From NCBI GenBank assembly GCA_021292105.1, contig CM037874.1:56770539-56834538 (forward strand): a stretch of DNA of 64,000 nucleotides. Reading direction: 5' to 3'. Within the stretch, counting starts at the first letter, position 1. The number at the start of each line of letters is the position of its first letter. The DNA comes from Anadara kagoshimensis (lineage: Eukaryota; Mollusca; Bivalvia; Arcoida; Arcidae). Positions 24,901 through 39,300 of this stretch are shown piece after piece. The position numbers and the translations under genes were made by a program. The notes under the pieces are model-generated. The model did no database searches. It was not told the DNA's origin and was given only the letters and a program-made list of their open reading frames with translations.

Positions 24901-27900
24901 CTTAATTTACTTATGTTTTCATTTAAAAACAACACAATTTTCTAATTGGGAATTTTCTCTGTCAATTCTGGGAAAAAACCAATGTTTTTCCTTTGGGAAA
25001 GGGGCAGAATTTCGGCCCTAAATAGACCCTTGATAAATCGCTGGGTTGTCTCTGCTGTAAGTCAGTGGTTGTCTCTGGCCACACTGGTTTACTCCATCAT
25101 CCTTGGACTGACCATTCAATAAAAGTGAAAAATTTTGACTGACCATTTCAATAAAAGTGAAAAATTTTGATTGGGGTTTAAAACACCATAACAACACTCC
25201 ACTTCACCATCACAGAACCAACTGCTTCAATATAAGTTAAAGAATCTTGACTGGGGTGTAAAACTTTATTACTGCACCGCACTCCACTCCACCATCCTAG
25301 GGCCTCGATATACATGTAAGTGAAAATTCCACTTCAACCAGCAGACATCCCAGAAACAACTGTAAAAAGAATCTTGACTGCGGCATAAATCTCCATTACT
25401 CCACTCCACTATTTCTGGACTGACTTCCTTGATATCAGTAGAAGAATTGTTACAGACTGTAAAACTACGATCCCACTCCACTATATGTAAATAACACACA
25501 CACATGTATACATTGTGTGTTGTTTTTATGTACAATGTATAGGCAAACAACTTTGACCTGTCCGTTTGACCTTTCATTAGGAATATTCATATAGGAGGGT
25601 CCAACCAATAAATGGGTAGCGTTAAGATCCAAGTTAATACATGTACGTTTACTCTATGAGGTGAGTATATCTCGTGATGTATACGAAATAAACACCTGTG
25701 CTCCCTATACATAGATGTAATTGGTCCGTGATAACTATTTAAATGAAAGGTCAAGCGGACAGGTCAAAGTTGTTTACCTATATATACTTACACTCCTCCT
25801 TCTGTTTGAGGTCCTACTTTTTCATACATTTTGATTAAACGACTACAATTATATACAAACACGCCATCATGACTTCTATTTTCTAGATTTATACCAAATA
25901 TTAAATTTAAAGTCTTTGGTTCTTTAAGTGCTCTGAAATAGAAAGAGAATGTTGTATGAGTAACAAACAGATAAGGAGGATGATGGGTCATTTACACCAA
26001 ACATTATTACTACTGTTCATGCCATTCAGTTGTAACGGTGAATTATGCCCGATTTGATATTGCTCGCTTACTTTTACCTAATCGTAACCAGGGGTTCAAA
26101 ATTATGTTTTGTAATGGACGGTCCAGGACCTTTTGCCTTTATTTTTGGCAGGTCCCACATAAAGTTTTAAAAGTCCAATATCAACATTGAATGATCCATG
26201 TGCAATTATGTAATTATATTGAAAAAGTAGAATTATTCTGGTAAAAATGGCAGGTTCAGCGGACTTTTACAATTTAAATATTAATGGTCCCAAGGTAAAA
26301 TCAATAGGTTCCGGACCTCGGACCCAGGGAATTTTGAACCCCTGCGTAACTTAAAATCTGTATGTGCATCTGTGATTGTCATAAAGTTTTTTCTGTAGGA
26401 AGGAAAATGTTGGTGCTATGAGGATTCATCATGATGAAAATAGCTATGTTTACACTGGCAGTGATGTCCTTGGTGATGTTTTACTTCATATGCACAACCT
26501 GATCCACAATTTGACTGTTTTTCACATGTTAAAACCCCATAGCACCAAAGATTTACTCTTTGCAGAAATATTCTAGGCTAATCGTGGATGCGCTTACAGA
26601 TTTCCTGTTACAACTAGGTACAAGTAATTGAATAACATCAATCGATATTCAAGTTTATTTGATTTTCTATGGAAATAAAGAGTAATTCACTGTCACAAAC
26701 AGAATGGCTTGAACAGCAGTTATTTATAACTAAATTTTCCTCTTACCACTTGTATTTGATGGATACAGAGTATGGGGATTCTCATGGCTGTATGAACTTA
26801 AGCCTGGACTTACTTAACAATGACAATACTTCTCTCTACTTAGTTTGGGATTCTAGTGACAGAAAGTTTGTCAAGTTTTATAATGAGACAAAATATTGAA
26901 CAAAAAAATCAACTACATGTATGACGATGGGCCATTTAAAAAATTGATGGTGGTTATTCATAATTAGATTTTCCTCTTACCCTCTGTATTTTAATCATAC
27001 TGAGTGTAGGATTCTTTCACTATAATTTTCCACTAAGCTCTAACCAAATGTGGCAAATGTGTTAAAATGTGTCAGCAAAATAAAATACAACTAGACAAGT
27101 TATATGTATACCTATTTTTGCGTTCTGCTATTTGTTTTTTGGTTTCTGCATCTCTTCGACATTCAGCAGCATAATGTTGTGCTTTCCGTAATTCAGTCTG
27201 TGAATAAATAAATAAATAAATATATTTGCTACCATTTTTCAGGGTTGTTCAAAGCTCGTAGTTTAACCAGCTGGTTAGCCTCAATATGTATTTTGTATTT
27301 TAGGCAATATTTGTGAAATTTCTGTTCAAAAGTTAATACACATTGTTGTCATTATCAAACATTAGCAATTTAAGTCACAACTGTATTTATATATAAAATA
27401 TTTTTAATTTTAATAACATTTTGAATTTGGTTACTCTTCCGACAAGAAATAAATTTGCAAATTAACAAAGTCCAGCTTCCTATCCTCACTCTTTAAACAT
27501 TCCCCATTATTTTATACTTGCAAGTACTGTAAACAAATTTAATTCCATGTGTATTTATTTTTGCAGTATAGGAAATTTAGACATGTCTGCATAGTTAATT
27601 TTTTGTGTTTTTGAAATACGCACTATAACAAAATAAACATATTTAATTTTCGCTTGGTATTAATTTTCATGCAAAACAAACGACCGTCAAATAAGGGAAA
27701 ATAAATACACTGTGAAAACAAATACATTTATGGTAAGACCTAATTATGATAAAGATGAGATGTGTTGATATCTTACCCGCTGATCTTTAGATAATGAACC
27801 ACTACTTTTGTTTTCTAAGTGCCTGGAAAATAATCAAAACAAGCATTCTGAGAGTATTGCAAAACAATACATAGTCCCCTACCGGTCGCATATTTCACTA

Positions 27901-28432
27901 ATCCCAAAGTTTTAGGTAAAATGTACCTTATTATACTGTACAAAGATTTATAGCTGATCTGTAACTCATCATGGTAGAGTCACATACCAAACATTAGTTC
28001 CATTTCTGCAAGCATGTAGAAAAAAGTGCGGAAAACTAAAATTTCCGTGAATTTTCAAAGATCAAAGGGCCATAACTCTGGTAAGAATTAGCAGATGGAA
28101 ACGAAACGCAAACTTGATCTGTAACTCATCATGGTAGACTCATATACCAAAAATCAGTTCATTATCTAAAAGCATTTAGAAAAAAAGAGCGGAAAACTGA
28201 AATTTCAGTGAATTTTCAAAGTTCAAAGGGTCATAACTCATGTAAAAATTTGGGGACCAGAATTAAACGCTATCTTGATCTGAAACTCATCATGGTAGAC
28301 TCACATACCAAAAATCAGTTCATTAACTAAAAGATTTTAGAAAATAAGTGTGGAAAACTGAGGCGTGACAGACGGACAGAGCGCAAACCTAAAGTCCCCT
28401 TCAGCTTTCTCCGGTAGGGGACTAATAAGAAT

Positions 28433-28486
<54 letters not shown>

Positions 28487-31400
28487 CAAACTTTAAATAT
28501 CCCTGGACAAAATCGAAATGATGCACTAATACCAGGACTCTCTCTCTCACTCTTATGTGACTGGGGCTGGGGCCCTTGCAATTGTGAAAAAAGCATCATT
28601 ATGGCCAAAATTGTGAAAAAGAAAACTCCAAATATACTGGTTTTAAAGCTGAAAATTCCAAAATTGTTAAAGATAGCAAAATGATTGTCAAAAAACCATA
28701 AGATTTTGAGTTGTGAATGGGACAGAATATCGGCCCCAAAAAAGACCCAGCGAGAGCCCTGTATACCAATATGTGTCTCACAAGTCTTTTACACATAACT
28801 TCTGTTTCTAACTCCACAATCTGAAAGAAAAACGCATACCAATACATGGCTCATTAATATATGTCTCTTACGTCTTATAGAAATAACTTACATGGCTTTA
28901 CTTTCTGCCTCTCTGGCCTTGTGTTCTGACGATGTTGCTTCTTCTTTCGCTTTTTTAGCTTCATTTTCAGACCGGGCTTTAAATCTACTAGATGCATATT
29001 TATAATATTTTGGTTTATATAAAGAACAAGCTAATTTTTTAGTCCGCACTTTTCTGCCTTGAAGATATATTTTCATTCTTGGATCAACATATAAAATTGC
29101 TGTATATGCTCTAAACGACCTCTTCTCTGGCATTAACCTGAAACAGACAAAATACAGATCATAAGAGATAGGGCCTGTAAAACATGTCTGGGCCGTCAAT
29201 CTGCTAAATTTAGGACTAACATGTTGAGTGGTCTAAAGCTCACACTAATGAATCACAGCACATCTGACTACCAAGATTCAAACCCCATTCAGGAAGATCC
29301 TTGTGTACAAAAAGGTTGTTTGTTTGCTTGCCAAAGATTCATAGTTTTCTCCAAGCACTCTGGTTTCCTCCACCATTCCCATACTGACCATCTAAATATA
29401 AGTGAAGGATTCTTGACTGGGACACAAAACACTAAAATTCTACTTCATTCTACTTTTATTGTAAAAACTTCAGTCAAAATAAAGATATTCACAACTTATG
29501 AATTCATGTTACCAATTTCATAAAAGAGTCATGACAACCGTCTTTCAATTAACTACATGTAACAACTGTAACCTCTTGATTAATGATAATTCAGTTATTA
29601 AAACACCTCCCCAACAAGCATGTGTATGTATATCTGCTTAATATATACAATAACCAAGACAAAGTCACCAAAAAAAAAAAAAAAAATAATAATAAATAAA
29701 TAAATAAATAAATCAACATGCAAAATTAAAACCCTGACTAAAATATCAAAACCCAGACTAAAATATCAAAACCCAGACTAAAATATTAAAACCTAGACTA
29801 AAATATTAAAACTGAGACTAAAATATTAAAACCCATAAAACCCAGACTAAAATATCTAAACCCAGACTAAAATATCAAAACCCAGACGAAAATATTAAAA
29901 CGAAGACTAAAATATTAAAACCCATAAAACCCAGACTAAAATATCAAAACCCAGACTAAAATATCAAAACCCAGACTAAAATATTAAAACCTAGACTAAA
30001 ATATTAAAACCCAGATTAAAATATCAAAACCCAGACTAAAATATTAAAACCCAGACTAAAATATTAAAACCCAGACTAAAATATCAAAACCCAGACTAAA
30101 ATATCAAAACCCAGACTAAAATATTAAAACCCAGATTAAAATATCAAAACCCAGACTAAAATATCAAAACCCAGACTAAAATATCAAAACCCAGACTAAA
30201 ATATTAAAACCCAGATTAAAATATCAAAACCCAGACTAAAATATTAAAACCCAGACTAAAATATTAAAACCCAGAAAACCCCAACTAAAATATTAAAACC
30301 CAGACTAAAATATCAAAATCCAGACTAAAATAATAAAACCCAGACTAAAATATCAAAACCCAGACTAAAATATTAAAACCCAGACTAAAATATTAAAACC
30401 CATAAAACCCCAACTAAAATATTAAAACCCAGACTAAAATATTAAAACCCAGACTAAAATATTAAAACCCATAAAACCCCAACTAAAATATTAAAACCCA
30501 GACTAAAATATTAAAACCCAGACTAAAATATCAAAACCCAGACTAAAAAAATATCAAAACCCAGACTAAAATATCAAAGCCCAGACTAAAATATCAAAGC
30601 CCAGACTAAAAAAATATCAAAACCCAGACTAAAATATCAAAGCCCAGACTAAAATATCAAAACCCAGACTAAAATATCAAAACCCAGACTAAAATATCAA
30701 AGCCCAGACTAAAATAGCACCTAACAAGTGAAGGATCCCCTTTCAGAAGCTGCACATAAAATTACAGTTTATACATGTATATGTAAAATCAGACCACAGA
30801 CATATACCACCAAATAGCTTGTATGTATGGGTGCATCATTTTATAGACACAGCCCTGTCAAATAAACCTTGGATGCTGACACCGATGCCAGAGATAAGAC
30901 AATAGCAAATTAAAAATAATTAGTAGCCAAATTTCCAAAATTTGTGAAAATATAGTCCTTTTTAAAGTATTTTACCACAAATTTGCTGTTACTGTTTGAA
31001 AGAATTCCTCAGAAATTAGTAGCCAGTGGCGATTTTGGCTACCAGGAATGGAAACATAGATTTGTATTTTATGCAACCCAGCTTAAAAATACTAATGTTT
31101 GAGTCTCTTAATGTCTTTCATACACTCAAACTAATAACCAGACGATTAAAAGTAAATGTTATGTGTCATTTTTTATCATATACCCTGATGATCGTCATTT
31201 TTTATCATATACCCTGATGATCTCAATAAGTGAAAGATTCTTGACTAGGGTGTTAAACTCCATTACTCAACTCAACCATTAATTTAACTGTACTGTTGTA
31301 CTTTCACATTTTGACATAAACATACAATACTACCATAACCAACACTGTCCTCATACAATACTACCATAACCAACACTGTCCTCATACAATACTACCATAA

Positions 31401-33279
31401 CCAACACTGTCCTCATACAATACTACCATAACCAACACTGTCCTCATTCAATATCAGATTAAGGTATGGTATATGATACATCTAAATGTAGATCTACATG
31501 TACTGGTAGATCTGAATGATTTAATAAATTCAATGTTAGACCTGTTTATAGAAAAATACAAACTCTCATAGACCAAGACAACTAGTCTTCGTATATAATA
31601 TATAGTGGTTAAATTTAGTGGGAATATAAGTATATGTAATTTCATATTGAGGGAGGGAGCTAGAGATGAAAGGAGATGGGTAATTATAATGGTTGTACAA
31701 AATAAACTATATATATTTATACCCTCAGTATATTAGGTAGGACTTCTTTTATACCATCCATCCATTAATTCTATGTAAAATTTGTAAAGCAACCCACCAC
31801 TAAAAACTGTTACTGGAATCTTCAAAATGGTTTGATTCTTAACTAAGTTTTAAGATCTTTTTATTCAAAATGAGAATTTTAAAGGATGGTACAAATGGAA
31901 GTCCTTCCATATATTACATTACTATTGCTGAATAAGTACTACAAATACCTACTGTAGAAACCACTCTGTCTGTGACAGTGAAATACTCTTCATATCCATA
32001 GAAAATCAAATAAAATTGGATTAAGATTTATATTTTTCACTTACTTGTACCTAGTCGTATCAGGAAATCTGTATGTGCATCCAGGATTATCATAAAGTAT
32101 GTCTGTACAAAGGAAAATGTTGGCGTTATGGGGATTTTACATGGCGAAAATGGCGACATTTACACCGGAAGTGATGTCCTTGGTGACGTTTTACGTCATA
32201 TGCGCAACAGAAGCCGCCATTTGCCTGGTTTTTTAACATGTTAAATCCCCATAGCGCCAATGTTTTACCCTGTGTAGATGTATTCTGGGCTAATCGCGGA
32301 TGCGCATACAGATTTCCTGTTACGACTAGGTACAAGTAAGTGAAAAATATCAATCTTTATTCAATTTTATTTCACTGTCACAGACAGAGTGGATTCTACA
32401 GTAAACTTTCACTAAAATTACGTGGCTGTTATCTTATATACCACCTTCCCACCACACCAAAAAAAAAAAAAAAAAAAAATAATATCTAAAAAGTGAAGCC
32501 CAACATCCATGACTTCTTTGTAGAAAAAAGAAAAAAAACATCAAGTTGACATAATTTTAACAATCAATCAGCATGCATAATATTCAATTATTATTATGTC
32601 TAGCTGGTCATTTTCACAAATGTGTTTTAAATTTCTTTTTTTGAGAGTAAAAAACCAAATTAAGATGTAAACATAACTACTAACCGTTTAGAAATGGTGT
32701 TTATAGTGCTATAATTTCCACTGCCACTAATGCATGTTATTCAGTTTGCTCTGTACAGCAATGCCATTTCAATAGATAGCTCAATGGTTAAATAATTGGT
32801 ATTCAGACTTCACTTGACGATAGGGTTATTAATATTACTTAGAAACCAATGTGAAAGTTTTAGAAAGCTCAGTGGTTAAATACGTATTTCAAGCCTGACC
32901 TTAACAACCTCAACTTGACGATACGGTATTGCTTACAAACCAATATGAACTTTTTAGACAGCTAAGTGGTTAAATACATCAGTATTTCAAGCCTAACCTT
33001 GACGATAAGGTATTGCTTAGAAACCAATATGAAATTTTTAGACAGCTAAGTGGTTAAATACATCAGTGTTTCAAGCCTAACCTTGACGATACGGTATTGC
33101 TTAGAAACCAATATGAAAGTATAATTGATAGAAGTATACATGAAAACAATACAGAAAGTATGTCTATATGTGAAAAAAAATATATACATTTAGGCACCAA
33201 ATAGCATATTGCCTATAGCCCGTCTATTTTTACTTTGTACACAGAGCCACATATTTAACAGAAATGCATGCATAAAATA

Positions 33280-33310
<31 letters not shown>

Positions 33311-36300
33311 ATGTAAATAATAAATAAATAAATAAATAAATTCCTGTATATAAAACTACTAAGCTTTAACATTTCTACTATATAGTATATTGTATGTGCC
33401 TTACTTACTTATAAGAATAGTTCGCCCTAGAAGTAACAAGTATAGTCAATTTTTAACTCTAGGACTTTTTTTTTTAAAAATAAAAAAATAGAAAAAATGC
33501 ATGCAAAATTTTAACAAATGCATGAGAAATTTTATTTAAAAAATAATCTCAAAAGCTTTTTCATATATCCTTTGAATTGCATTAAAAGATTTCATACCTA
33601 AATTTTTCAAAATTAAATGTGAAGTTTCCATAAGTTACAGTAAATCCTGTTTATAAAGTCCATTTATGGAACATAAAAAAGGCATAAAAATTCTATCTGG
33701 GGTATGTAGGGTTAAATACTTAAAATGTGAAGTCTAAAATTCTTATAACTTAATATATATCATAATGTTTTCTGCCATTAGGCATCATGGACAAGTGACT
33801 TAAAAAAAATTCTATCTGGGCATGTAGGGTAAAATACATAAAATCTGAAATTCATATACATGTATATATGTTGATGTAGGCACTAGATATGTTTCATCTA
33901 CATAAATGTGTATACATCTCTTTTTTCGTTACAAGACAAAAACTATCATCTGTGTCACAATGTCTGTGACATTATCACGAAACTTACTGTTTATCCACAA
34001 ATTCAGTGCACATGGAAAATGCAAGAATAAAGTCGTATTTTCCAACAAACTCACAAAACATTTGTCAAAACATAATACAAAATATAGTGACCTAATAGAA
34101 ATAAATATTTTTCATTCATGAAAAAGTGAACTTAATTCTGTACATAGAGCAATTTTTGAACTGTTAAAACAAACCAACAAATATGTCTATGTCAAAATTA
34201 TCCCTTCTGTACCTTCTTATTTGGAACAACTATAGACGTTAAGTCATAATTGGAATATTCATGATGATCACACCTGGAAAAAAAACCCCGCACAACAATG
34301 ACCTTACTGACTCTAAATGCCCTGATGTAACTTTAAGTGAGACCCAATTGGTGTATAAACTTGATCAAATTTCCAAAATTTTCGCAAAATTTCTCTATGT
34401 ACAGGAGAACTGAACAATAATGTTTGTAATTAAAAATATAATTTGGTTAGGTCAGTGCATTTTAAATGTATTTTATTGATAGTTTAATGGAAACATTTTC
34501 AATTAAAAGAAATAAATAATAAAAACCATGTGCACTCAATTTATGGAAATACAGTAGCTTGAAATTGTTCTCTTACTTAAGTGGTAATTGATAATGTCTG
34601 CCTGTAAAGTAAATGTTGCTGCTTTAAGGATTCTACATTTTAAAAATGTTGTTTCAGTGTTGCTTGTAGTGACACTATTTGTTATATGCCCAAAAAGATG
34701 CATCAGTTCCCATATTTTTCAATGAGTAAGATCCTCATAGCAGAAACATTTTAATGTGATCAGAAATATTCTGTGGTAATAGCGATTTTCCAATATGACC
34801 AGACTGAAGTGAACAATGCCTAAAGCTAACTTTACTAGATTTTGATATTTAAAATGCTGCCACTGATGTAGTTCCGTAATTCTACAAAATTTACATGAAA
34901 TAAAATATACATTATAAAGTTCACAATTCCAATGTTTAATTTAGTTTTTTTTTTCAGAAGGGATCATTTTCAAGAAGCATCACATTAAATATTTTTGCAT
35001 TCTTAACAATTATGTCATGTAGTAAAATAAAGGATAAATGACCTCATGGCTCCTTTTGGAATGACCACTGCAATTACTTATTATGCTTACCCTTCATCAG
35101 AATCAAAATCCTCTGACGGATTAGCCAGAATGATGTCTGTTGGGTCTGTTATTATATCTAATTCTGGCTCCCCTGTATCCAACAGTTTAAGATTATACAC
35201 AATAACTAAGGTCCCTGATTCACCTTCTATCTTATCAAACTGGGCCAACAAATCTTCTTCTGTGTGGAATGGGGAATATTTTAGAAGTAATTCCATCTCT
35301 GTGTCATACTACAAATAAAGAACAAGAAATCTGTGAGCTACTGCTCACTTAGTATACCCCAGCTTTTAACTTCAACCATTGCCTGTATATGCCGAAAACT
35401 AAACTAAGTTGGTAAACAGAAAGTAGATGTCTGGCAGACTTGAAATCAGTACTTGTGGTGTGGGGCTTCTTACTGAATTCGCATACAAATTTTCAAGTGA
35501 TTGTGTTTAATAGTTGCTGAGGAAACTGTTAAGAAAATGTTTGTTTTGGCAAGAAAGACAGATATAAGTTGATAAACCAGGATACCCCCCTCTTCTTCGA
35601 ACCAGGGGCATAATAAAAATATGTCAGCAAGATAGACAAACAATGCCAAGGACAATAATTTAACTTTAAACAAAGGATGAGGTAGATTGGAGTGATGGAG
35701 TCAAATTTTTTTTTCACTTATATCAAGTCGGTCAGCTCTCATGGTGGAGGAAACTGGCGCAAGCAAACTGACAAACTTGGATATGTCCCGAGTGGTATTC
35801 TGACCTAGGTGGCGAGTGTAAGCATAAAACATTCGCTTTAGATCACTCTGTCACTAAGGCCTCTTTTTTGCAAAGAGATAATCATCAATATTTAACACCT
35901 AAATATATATGTATTTATTCAACAGAGCCTTGGTCAAGACTCTACAACTTCATATTTATGACTTATAGACACCAATGCTGTTTTAAATACCGGTAAGTAA
36001 TAATTTGCTCTCATGGTGAGTTGATAAAGACATTTTAATAAAATACCATGGCTTTTCCATGATTTGTCAAGAAAGATGTTTGATTCCATGACTTTCCAAG
36101 AAAGATGTTTAATTCCATGACTTTTCAAGAAAAATAGATGTTTCATTCCATGACTTTTCAATAAAGATGTTTAATTCCGTGACTTTTCAAGAAAGATGTC
36201 CAATTCCATGACTTTCCAAGAAAGATGTTTAATTCCATGACTTTTCAAGATCTGTGCGAACACTGTAGTATCTGATATACCACGTAACATTACTATCAAT

Positions 36301-39300
36301 AAACACATCATACCTTCTCCTTTTGTTTCTGCCCTTTACATAATGGCTCTTTGGTTTCCACATCAAACGATGGTATAGGAACTATGACCTGTTATATAGA
36401 TAAATACAATAGAAATATTAAATATATATCATCAGCTTCATTGAAATACAGATAAAAACAGGCAAATTCAGTGAATTAAGATCCTGTCAGATGGTACATT
36501 TTTGTGATTTGCACCTATGTTCAAAGGGCCATTACCCCCTCAATAACGGGCAAACCAACTTGGGTTAATAATATGCACATCATTGGTGATGCTTTGTACC
36601 AAGTTTGTTAAAATAGTGCTTCATAATTATTGGTAGTTATTCCAGATAAGAAGTGTTTGGAATGACGACGGACAGAATGATTGGAGTTTCATGTCCCAGT
36701 CCAGAATATTTCACTTATATCAAGACCTCACCAACTATAGGTGAATTGACAGGAATTCTTACTTTTACAGTGCATCCAGGGCAATGTGCAAGTAGTGGTG
36801 TACTTTAGCATGCGACACCTATTGTCACACAGGACAATGGTTTTTTAGGTCTCTTTCGAAGGACCCCATGATTTTCACTTCTATGATCTAAGTGCTTAGT
36901 AGACCTATTTTCATGTCCTGGTATGACTTGGCCAGGGGTAAAACTCAACCTCCCACACATGAAGCAAACACTCTACCAACAGAGCTATTGTAGTAGTACA
37001 CAAAGCACTGCTGGGTATCATGCAGTACACAAATGAACCAAGTCAACACAAATACAGTCAAACCTGTCGTAAAGGCCACCTCTATATAAGGATCACCTGC
37101 TTAAAAAGGCCAGTAGAATTATATCCCAATTTTTTTTTATTTATATTATTAAAACCTATATATAAGAAACACTAATCTTATCTGGTTCTCAGCCGTTTAC
37201 CTCGTCAATATTCTCCTCCTCATGGAATGTCCGAGATAAAAACAAACATGACATATTAGATCCCTTCTTTGTAAACAGTATCAAATCATTTCCTATCCTC
37301 ATAGAACCACTGAAAAATACAATTATTTATCTTGATTATTTCATGTTCTTAGCATATACCTCGTTCACAAACAGTTTTACAATACAATAGAATATCCATG
37401 TGATTAATTCAAGTTCTTAACATATACCAAATCTAGGTTTCCATTAATTTAAAATAATTAGTAGCCAAATTTCCAAAATTTGTAAAAATATAGTCCTTTT
37501 TAAAGTATTTTTCCACAATTTTGCTAAAATAGGTTACTTTTTGAAAGAATTCCTCAGAAAGTAGTAGCCAATGGCGATTTTGGCTACCAGGAATGGAAAC
37601 ATAGCCAAATTCACAAACAGTTTTACACTGTAGAATATCAACATAAGAATGTTTACTGAGAATTTTGAGGCAGATTTGTCTTCTGTAACTAGCTACCTCA
37701 TTTCAAACCTCAAACAGACACTTATGAAATATCTGCAATCAAATTGGAGATTGTTAGCTATTTCATCAGTATTGTTAACTATGCTTCCTTTTTTGTCTTC
37801 CATTTCATTGTTGTATGAAAATTCCCACAAATTGTTCTAGCTTCAACTTAAAACTCATAGCAAGCCCTTGTTAAAAAGAAATTATTTTAATTTTGTGTTT
37901 GGCCTGTGTATGTATGCTGCATTATCAAACATTACCCCCTTTACATTAGTAGAACTTAAAATAAATGTATATTTATACTTACGATTTCAAACCATTGCCG
38001 TACATGCCAATCTGCTGCATCTCCAACAACCTTTTAGTTGATCGACCAAATGTGACAATATCTGCTGTCTCATCTATAATATAAATTCAAACTTTATTTT
38101 TGGGTTCACATTTGTCTCAACACATAGTAAGGTTTTGTGGACAGTTGATATAACCTTACAGATACCATGACAGTGTACAGCACTTGCAAACATAATTACC
38201 GACGGTTTGCTTGCAGTTTCCTCCATCATCCCAGAATTGACTGTTTAAATATGTGAATTTTTTTTGACTGGGACATAAAATCCCATTTCTCCACTCTACA
38301 ACTATTGTCAGCTAGCTTGCTGATGATTATGACTTACTTAGGGTCTTAAGATTTGCTAGACCATTCCAGAACTGACTGCCTCAATATAAGGGTAAAATTT
38401 CTTGACTGGGACATAAACAACCATTCCTCCAATCTACAAATACTGTCAGTTTGCTTGCTGATGATTGTGGCTTTCTTTGAACCCTTAGCTTTCCTCCATC
38501 AGCCCAGAACCGACTGCCTCAATATAAGTGTAAAATTCTTGACTGGGACATGAGGGTTCTCGCTGGGTTGTTTTTGGGGCTCATAGTCTACACTATTCTC
38601 AATTCAAAATCATAAGGGTTTTTTTCACAATTTTGGCAATTATGACACTTATTTTCCCAACTGCAAGGGCTCTGTCCCCATTCACATAAGGGTGAGAGAG
38701 AGTCCTGGACATAAAGAACCATTACTCCTCCACTTCACCATTACTTACTGGGATCCATTCCTTCACCATTATCCAGAAAACACAGCATATATCCACCCCT
38801 TAAAGCTTCATTATTAACTGAAAATATATATAAATCTATTATACTATATAGTTACATAGACATGTTACAATTTTTATACTAAATTAATATATTTGAAAAT
38901 GTGATGCAACTTAACTAGCCGTTCTTGACCAACATTTTTACTCTCAGTTAAGTACTGGATAAATCCAGCTCTACATCTTTCTCATTGACTTGGCCTTAAA
39001 ATCATGAAAATAACGGTTGCAATGCAAAATCCTATATATTGAAACATTGTCAGTTATGACAAACAATTTTTGATAAAAAGCAAATTCTGTGCATTAGGAT
39101 CCACACAACAGTACATTATTTTTTAGTCCAAGGGCCATAACTCCCAGGAAAATGAGCAAATCAACTCAGGTTTATGATATGCGCATCTATCAGTAATGTT
39201 GATGCTAAATGCACCAAGTTTGTAAGCTTTTTCGTAAGCTTTTCAGATGAGACAACTTAATATCATTATCAGTAATGTTGAATACTTTGTCTGTGATGTT

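Noticed and set aside
29724..30716. CRISPR-like array
   Set aside because: Units are adjacent with no unique spacers, in a eukaryotic intron.
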